A stretch of DNA of 64,000 bases from Aporrectodea caliginosa (taxonomy: Eukaryota; Annelida; Clitellata; Crassiclitellata; Lumbricidae). Below are positions 60,601-64,000 of the stretch, in pieces (position 1 is the first letter of the stretch; every line of letters starts with the position of its first letter). The translations under genes and the position numbers were made by a program. The notes under the pieces were generated by a model. It made no database searches. It was given only the letters and a program-made list of their open reading frames with translations, and had not been told where the DNA came from. Location: the NCBI GenBank assembly GCA_020284085.1, contig JACEVL010000285.1, forward strand, positions 1 to 64,000, read 5' to 3'.

Positions 60601-63062
60601 GTCTCCGGTTAGTTTGGAACTTTCAAGAACATCATGAACCATGTAATCCATATGGAGACGTTACCTTCTTGTAAGACTTAGAGAGCACTTAACCTTAACC
60701 AACGTATTAGTCAGCCTTTGAACAGGACTAATACAAACAGAGCATCTCATGAATGAGCTCTAACCTTGACACAATGAACAACGAAGTGTATTCGAACCTA
60801 TCTGATATATTATTCTAATCTCAAGTGAAAACTGCTATAGAGCTGTTATCATCATTCATGGTGGTCACTTCTACATTTCAAAATGACAATCCATTGGACA
60901 AAGCTAGGCAGTTACCCGGGTATGATCCGTGAGACCCTAAGACCGGCTAGAAAGCTTCACTTGTTCCAAACTGGCTATTGCAACAGGATGCTACAAAGGC
61001 ATTTTGCCAACATTTAATGGATTACCACATTACATTACAAAGAAAATTGATTAAGACTACTTTCATTACAACTCTTTAGTCGTCTATGTGCCAATATGGA
61101 TAATTACTAAATGCAATATTAGAATATTCATATTATTACTGGAAAATGGTTGACAACCCAAAAGTATTGTGTTGCTCAAAGCATACACTGTACATGAGTA
61201 AATTTTTAAAGATACAAAGAATTCAATAAAATTTCGTTGTAAAAGTATAATCCACTATAAGTTTTGTTTCTAATTACCCAGCACAAGTGATTTTTAACAT
61301 ATAAAATCAGTAGAAATATTAGACCTCAAAGGATTTGATTTTATATGATGACTACGTGCAGCACAAGTAAAAATCACAGCAAAAGATATACAATCCAAAA
61401 GGACATAACAATCACTGAATTTGAAAACGTTTTATGGAGAATAAAGAATATAGGGAATAAAATAAAGAACGTGACGTACGGTTCCAAGAAACTGAAACCA
61501 TGAACACAGACCAAAAGGTTTCCATAGGCATCGACCTTCAGCAGATTGCCGTATTTCGTGTCAAACCAAAGACCCCTGGAGCACAAGAAATCACTTGTTT
61601 CAGCATTATCCAGTCAAAAGTCAAATACTGATTCAATGCAAATAGATAATTATAAAGTTTTCTAATTAAACCAACCCAAACAGAGTGAAAAAATGTCCAA
61701 TCACTGGCATAGGGCTTCAGTGAATTACGCTGCCTTTGAGAAGTCCTAAAAGGTGCTATATAAATACCCATAACCATACGTACATAATTCAGAGGCTCAT
61801 AGAATAAGAAGCGCAGTCCCTTAAGCCAATCCCACGAGGCAGCCCTGGGTATGAAGTGTTAGAGTCCATTCACCATTTGTTACTCCATCATTCGATGATA
61901 TAGCAATCATCTAACAGGCCACACGCGAGTCATTTATATGCACCAGGCATACAAGTTTTTTAACAGTTTAACAATAAGAGTGTACTGAAAGTGATAGGGA
62001 AACCAATGCAGCTGGTCATTAAAGTGTTAATCAGTCACCTAGCCCATGAAGCTATGACATCTGTCAGCTCACCAGTACCACAGTGCACTCATTAATTTCT
62101 ATTGACTGGTAGAGACTAATGAAACTTATAACTTTACATACTTCACTGATTGATTGACAGGACCTGGTGTCAACTGCAACTGATACTCCCACAATAAAAC
62201 GAATATCTAGTAGTAGTACCCCATGGCTTCACAGTCCATAGAAAAACTGCACGTTAATAAGCACATTAATGAGCCAGTGACCTATACAGCAATGGTCATA
62301 GAATAATCATGCTTTCTTTGATCCTCTTTTAGACATATGATTCATGGCCCAGGTGCCACCCTTTGGTCAGATAGCCCCCCCCCCCCGGGCGCCTGTTGAT
62401 AGGCCTAGTCCTCTCCCTCACCTCCTGATCTTCCCACTGCACTCATTTTAGCAGTAGTTCAGTACGAGGAAACTGGAGCAGAAAACATGGACCATCTTTT
62501 GGACATCACTAGTCTACACTAGAATTGAAACACCCAATCAGGGCCAACACATAGTCCAGCATGCTAATGGACTTCGAAATAAACTTACAATCAGTGCTGT
62601 TGCACTGTCACATTGCAATTCAGGGTACTCTGGCAAAATCTCAGTTTTTAACCACATTCAAACACTTTAACAGTCTCACAATGTCTAAAAGGTAGCTTAT
62701 TCTTTATGTTTTCAATAATACTAAAATAAGGAAGGTCATTTTGTTTGTATTCTGAGTAATAGAGTGACAATTTAATTTTGTTACGCCTATCTGAGAACTG
62801 TTTGCTTACCTATCAACATAATCTCCTTATCTTCAACATTATCTTCATAATGAACTTTAATACCATTTATCTCTAGCGTAGGCAGCACTTTATGCCAGAC
62901 TACTTAAACGGGTCTATGATTGAGTGTCTAGATAAGTAACTCACCGTACAGAGAATGAAGGATCGTATTCAAAGTCCCTGATGGCTTCTGGATAACCAAT
63001 GTTGATTAACCGTTCAACAACCAGTTTAAACGCTAACGATTCATATTGCGGAGACTTGTAAA
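42329..63062 (-). CDS. NT5C2: Cytosolic purine 5'-nucleotidase (cN-II), 5' end outside window
   Basis: Thirteen GT-AG exons join in a continuous frame of 516 residues, matching human NT5C2 (561 residues) from about residue 58 to the end. The enzyme is a cytosolic HAD-superfamily phosphatase. It hydrolyses IMP and GMP, and can transfer the phosphate to nucleosides. Motif II (TNSDYDYT), the motif III lysine (VVDAKKP) and motif IV (GDHIFGD, both Asp present) are intact. Motif I, the nucleophile DMDYT, would be in the upstream exon past the right edge. The loop before the VVDAKKP strand is about eight residues shorter than human. The tail ends in an acidic stretch, [13 protein letters not shown], shorter than the human poly-Glu tail. 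The gene faces the EF-hand gene tail to tail. Its largest intron holds an antisense LINE. Confidence 0.95.
43161..43279 (-). CDS. NT5C2: NT5C2 exon, [10 protein letters not shown] region
   Basis: It encodes [17 protein letters not shown] and [10 protein letters not shown], nearly identical to human. Enters in phase 1 and leaves in phase 0 at CTT|GTAAGC. Confidence 0.95.
43612..43669 (-). CDS. NT5C2: NT5C2 exon, GSLFRSG region
   Basis: Fifty-eight bases encoding [19 protein letters not shown]. Acceptor TTTCAACAG, donor GCG|GTATGT. Confidence 0.95.
44134..44262 (-). repeat. 14-bp tandem array repeating an NT5C2 donor site
   Basis: About nine units of (reversed) TCAGAGTAAGACAA. The first unit spans the exon-intron boundary at 44254. 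At least two more units keep CAGAGTAAGAC exactly and others keep AGTAAG. Confidence 0.93.
44254..44537 (-). CDS. NT5C2: NT5C2 exon with the GDHIFGD metal-binding motif
   Basis: The longest internal exon. It carries [34 protein letters not shown] and [11 protein letters not shown]. Its donor AGA|GTAAGA is the first unit of the 14-bp tandem array at 44134-44262. Confidence 0.96.
44690..44735 (+). mobile_element. tRNA-like fragment with A box
   Basis: ACTCATTATAGCTGAGTTGG contains TAGCTGAGTTGG, a good A box, and matches, reversed, the end of the 2355-2490 element. No clear B box follows. Confidence 0.35.
45037..45103 (-). CDS. NT5C2: NT5C2 exon, ETGAQKIG region
   Basis: Sixty-seven bases encoding [20 protein letters not shown], aligning with human [20 protein letters not shown]. 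Donor GGAG|GTCAGT. Confidence 0.92.
45544..45669 (-). CDS. NT5C2: NT5C2 exon with the catalytic-lysine strand
   Basis: Phase 0 to phase 0. It encodes [19 protein letters not shown], with the conserved Lys. Human has a longer PHGPKPGSSHRPW loop just before this strand. Confidence 0.95.
45790..45905 (+). mobile_element. LINE 3'-end remnant in an NT5C2 intron
   Basis: Codons for the ORF2 end ([12 protein letters not shown]) then TACCTCTGAGTAGGCATCTT and GCTATATAAATTTTTGGAAT, ending in AATCAATCAA. Confidence 0.7.
46027..46087 (-). CDS. NT5C2: NT5C2 exon with motif II (TNSDY)
   Basis: Sixty-one bases encoding [20 protein letters not shown]. Acceptor TTTTTCCAG, donor AGG|GTAAGT. Confidence 0.95.
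46590..46715 (-). mobile_element. LINE 3'-end remnant, same strand as NT5C2
   Basis: Read reversed: GGGAGCACCTCTGAGTAGTTTC then GAGGTGCTATATAAATATTTG and (GAAT)n. Confidence 0.75.
46845..46955 (-). repeat. About six 18-bp tandem units
   Basis: Plus-strand unit CTCCAAAATATTAGCAAAA with substitutions. It lies in an NT5C2 intron 70 bases from the next exon's donor. Confidence 0.9.
47025..47104 (-). CDS. NT5C2: NT5C2 exon, TVENLEEYV region
   Basis: It encodes [18 protein letters not shown] and LPVILD; human has GSLKEKTVENLEKYVVKD. Donor ATCG|GTTGGT is a weak match to consensus. Confidence 0.94.
47718..47811 (-). CDS. NT5C2: NT5C2 exon, [14 protein letters not shown] region
   Basis: It encodes [20 protein letters not shown] then DAFDWVHLQ. 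Acceptor TTGTTAG, donor CAG|GTGAGT. The intron before it (47812-59304) is 11.5 kb. Confidence 0.95.
49274..50584 (+). pseudogene. LINE ORF2, AP endonuclease part
   Basis: It opens with [14 protein letters not shown] and contains VVTESW (catalytic Glu), [13 protein letters not shown] and SISDHGLLL, the order of an exonuclease-endonuclease-phosphatase domain that nicks target DNA. The frame passes the domain and stops at 50584 after a shift at about 50540-50560. The stretch before the shift matches the linker between endonuclease and reverse transcriptase in L2-like elements. The true start may lie upstream. Confidence 0.92.
50550..51280 (+). pseudogene. LINE ORF2, reverse transcriptase fingers and palm
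   Basis: In the +1 frame relative to the endonuclease: [47 protein letters not shown] (palm motif A) and [20 protein letters not shown] (motif B). It ends in a second shift near 51275-51280, in a GGGG run just before the YADD motif. Confidence 0.93.
51281..52172 (+). pseudogene. LINE ORF2, YADD motif and C-terminal region
   Basis: In the next frame it reads [10 protein letters not shown] (catalytic Asp pair), then [59 protein letters not shown] and the C-terminus LGRERL with a stop. The relics at 6430-8065 and 25733-26185 match this part. Confidence 0.92.
52918..52970. repeat. (GGAA)n microsatellite
   Basis: About twelve AAGG units. The frames over it are artefacts. Confidence 0.9.
54294..54533 (-). 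pseudogene. LINE ORF2 C-terminal fragment, separate subfamily
   Basis: The minus strand encodes [20 protein letters not shown] and [13 protein letters not shown], the conserved end of L2-type ORF2, then an AT-rich tail with TTATTATTTTTATTG. It lies in the large NT5C2 intron. Confidence 0.8.
54860..54907. repeat. Shortened TTAA palindrome, copy D (48 bp)
   Basis: Arms TTAACACTTTAATGACGAGC and CTCGTCATTAAACAGTGTTA are kept; the central ~23 bases of the 71-bp copies are missing. Confidence 0.85.
55290..55365 (+). mobile_element. LINE 3'-end remnant
   Basis: GAGCGCCTCTGAGTAGGTTT, GAAGAGGCGCTATATAAATA and (GAAT)n. Confidence 0.8.
57810..58085 (-). mobile_element. Two LINE 3'-end remnants
   Basis: Reversed, one reads GGGGTGCTACATAAATTCTC with a (TGAA)n end (57815-57880). 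The other reads GGAGGTGCCTCTGATGAATC and GGAGCTATAAAAATC with a TACAATTACAA end (57955-58085). Confidence 0.65.
58967..59090 (+). repeat. About four ~30-bp tandem units
   Basis: Units of TTAGCACCTTTGCATGGTCC with substitutions. They lie 215 bases downstream of the 58-bp NT5C2 exon's donor in transcript terms. Confidence 0.8.
59305..59362 (-). CDS. NT5C2: NT5C2 short exon, [13 protein letters not shown]
   Basis: Fifty-eight bases encoding [19 protein letters not shown], against human [19 protein letters not shown]. Acceptor TTTCTTACAG, donor AAA|GTGAGT. Found by fitting phase and homology; too short for frame scans. Confidence 0.93.
59421..59491 (-). repeat. 71-bp TTAA palindrome, copy C
   Basis: Reversed relative to copies A and B. 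Core TGTACTAAAAGTGACTGGGA with arms TTAACGCTTTAATGATGAGC and their near complement. Confidence 0.92.
60315..60403 (-). CDS. NT5C2: NT5C2 exon, YPNKFIQ region
   Basis: It encodes [20 protein letters not shown] then VLNTLFNLP, aligning with human [24 protein letters not shown]. Donor CAG|GTCAGT. Confidence 0.95.
61480..61575 (-). CDS. NT5C2: NT5C2 exon, [15 protein letters not shown] region
   Basis: It encodes [20 protein letters not shown] then [12 protein letters not shown]. Acceptor TGGAGCTCCAG-like GCTCCAG, donor ACC|GTACGT. Confidence 0.95.
61690..61785 (+). mobile_element. LINE 3'-end remnant
   Basis: GCTGCCTTTGAGAAGTCCTA then AAGGTGCTATATAAATACCC. Confidence 0.55.
61786..61856 (-). repeat. 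Dispersed GGCTTAAGGGACTG repeat, copy 3
   Basis: Reversed: GGGCTGCCTCGTGGGATTGG, GGCTTAAGGGACTGCGCTTC, TTATTCTATGAG; same order as copies at 2580 and 28605. Confidence 0.6.
61960..62030 (+). repeat. 71-bp TTAA palindrome, copy B
   Basis: TTAA at both ends. The core TGTACTGAAAGTGATAGGGA then AACCAATGCAGCT is shared with copies A and C. Confidence 0.92.
62945..63062 (-). CDS. NT5C2: NT5C2 first exon seen in the window
   Basis: It encodes [20 protein letters not shown] then [19 protein letters not shown]; human has [20 protein letters not shown]. Acceptor TGTTTTAG completes a Val codon. The DMDYT-containing exon should lie directly upstream, beyond 64000. Confidence 0.95.
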
Positions 63063-64000
63063 CTAAAACAACAAATGAAACAATAAGACAGAAAATACAA
63101 TAAACGCTAGTTCTGCATTAACCCTTTAACAACGAGCGTGTACTAAAATGTATGGGAAACCATAGGCAGCTCGTCGTTAAAGGGTTAAAAGAATTATACA
63201 GATGATGGTCTCATACACTTGTTTAGGCACTGTAATTTCATATTGTAATAGAACATTTATAACATTGCCACTCAACCATTCAGAGGCGCTCCCGACCCAA
63301 GTCAGTAATATCACTAACAAATAAAATGGACTTTGAGGCATTTCTGGATCAGCGGAAGAGAAAGGCTGAGGAGCTCAGGCCACATAGGCAAAACTTGTTG
63401 TTCCCCATACAGAGGCACTCAGCTACTTTGCTACCTCATTTTCAATTAAGTTAGAGAACTAAAACCAAAATGGAAGGAAACGCAATGCCCCACAAATAAG
63501 GATACAAAGCAGAGCAAAATGAATCAAAAACCTCCAAAAATTATACTGCAAGGTTCACAATACATGTAATAACCTGAAAATCTCAATCTCATAAACAGCA
63601 CACAAGTTTTAAGACAACTTTAACATCTTAGCTTTTCCTTTTTTTCACAAAACTTTTCAATAAACTTCTAAACAAAACTGCAATACAATATCAATGCAAA
63701 CTGCCTTACACAGATTCAGTCTGGCCTCATATTAGTTTTCACCTTGTTCTTCTTGTTAATACACCAAACACATAATAAAAGTATTTTATTAAAAATGCTC
63801 TTGATATCAATAAACTGTACTGGCTCTGGTGATACATTCACAAGGTGTTGGTCAAGATATTTCTTAACAGATTTATGCTAGACGTGCCTAACAACTCCTT
63901 TGCAATCCAGTCAGCCTGTTTACTTTCTCTTTCTCTTGTTAAGCAGTCCCTAGTTAGCACATGGTCACATCAGCAATATACCAGCTGGACGAAAACTGAG
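63063..64000 (-). other. Upstream NT5C2 intron, no exon seen
   Basis: AT-rich. It holds palindrome copy A and a short LINE-tail remnant (reversed GGGAGCGCCTCTGAATGG) at about 63250-63310. No sequence resembling the missing N-terminal exon was found. Confidence 0.6.
63118..63188 (+). repeat. 71-bp TTAA palindrome, copy A
   Basis: Arms TTAACCCTTTAACAACGAGC and GCTCGTCGTTAAAGGGTTAA are nearly perfect complements. Core TGTACTAAAATGTATGGGAA then ACCATAGGCAGCT. Confidence 0.93.

Overview
This is nuclear DNA from an animal. Genes are split by GT-AG introns, intergenic DNA is packed with microsatellites, and non-LTR retrotransposons, tRNA-derived SINEs and several kinds of cut-and-paste DNA elements are scattered through it. 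The compact calmodulin-type and NT5C2-type genes and the great excess of the palindrome TAGGCCTA suggest a marine invertebrate, perhaps a deuterostome. This placement is weak, and I could not name a species from sequence alone.

Layout. 1-5.3 kb: intergenic repeats, including three tRNA-like SINEs. 5.3-6.3 kb (minus): a ten-finger C2H2 zinc-finger protein. 6.4-8.1 kb (minus): a decayed L2/CR1-like LINE. 9.06-10.25 kb: a deleted hAT transposon with perfect inverted termini and an 8-bp target duplication. 12.8-13.5 kb: a P-like or hAT-like miniature element. 15.1-15.7 kb: a 130-bp palindrome and a second type of LINE relic. 16.37-23.19 kb (plus): a two-exon gene for an unrecognised 463-residue secreted or membrane protein. 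Its intron holds a hAT MITE (8-bp duplication) and an 890-bp inverted-repeat element (4-bp duplication). 23.87-24.37 kb: a 484-bp element with ~82-bp inverted termini and a 10-bp direct repeat. 24.9-33.6 kb: minisatellites, very long microsatellites and LINE tails. 33.67-35.21 kb (plus): the last three coding exons of a calmodulin-like EF-hand gene, with two possible upstream exons. 35.2-42.3 kb: AT-rich DNA without recognisable genes. 42.3-63.06 kb (minus): thirteen coding exons of a cytosolic purine 5'-nucleotidase (NT5C2). The first coding exon or exons, with the catalytic DxD motif, lie beyond the right edge. A LINE with endonuclease and reverse transcriptase (49.3-52.2 kb, two frameshifts) sits antisense in its 11.5-kb intron.

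The four cellular genes do not form an obvious pathway; they look like ordinary neighbours. The most unusual signals are in the DNA itself. First, TAGGCCTA micro-insertions appear to have entered TA dinucleotides, as shown by two aligned repeat copies. Second, a family of exactly 71-bp TTAA-ended palindromes occurs three times, plus one shortened copy, inside NT5C2. Third, a 14-bp tandem array repeats an NT5C2 5' splice site. Fourth, several small DNA elements still have readable target-site duplications.
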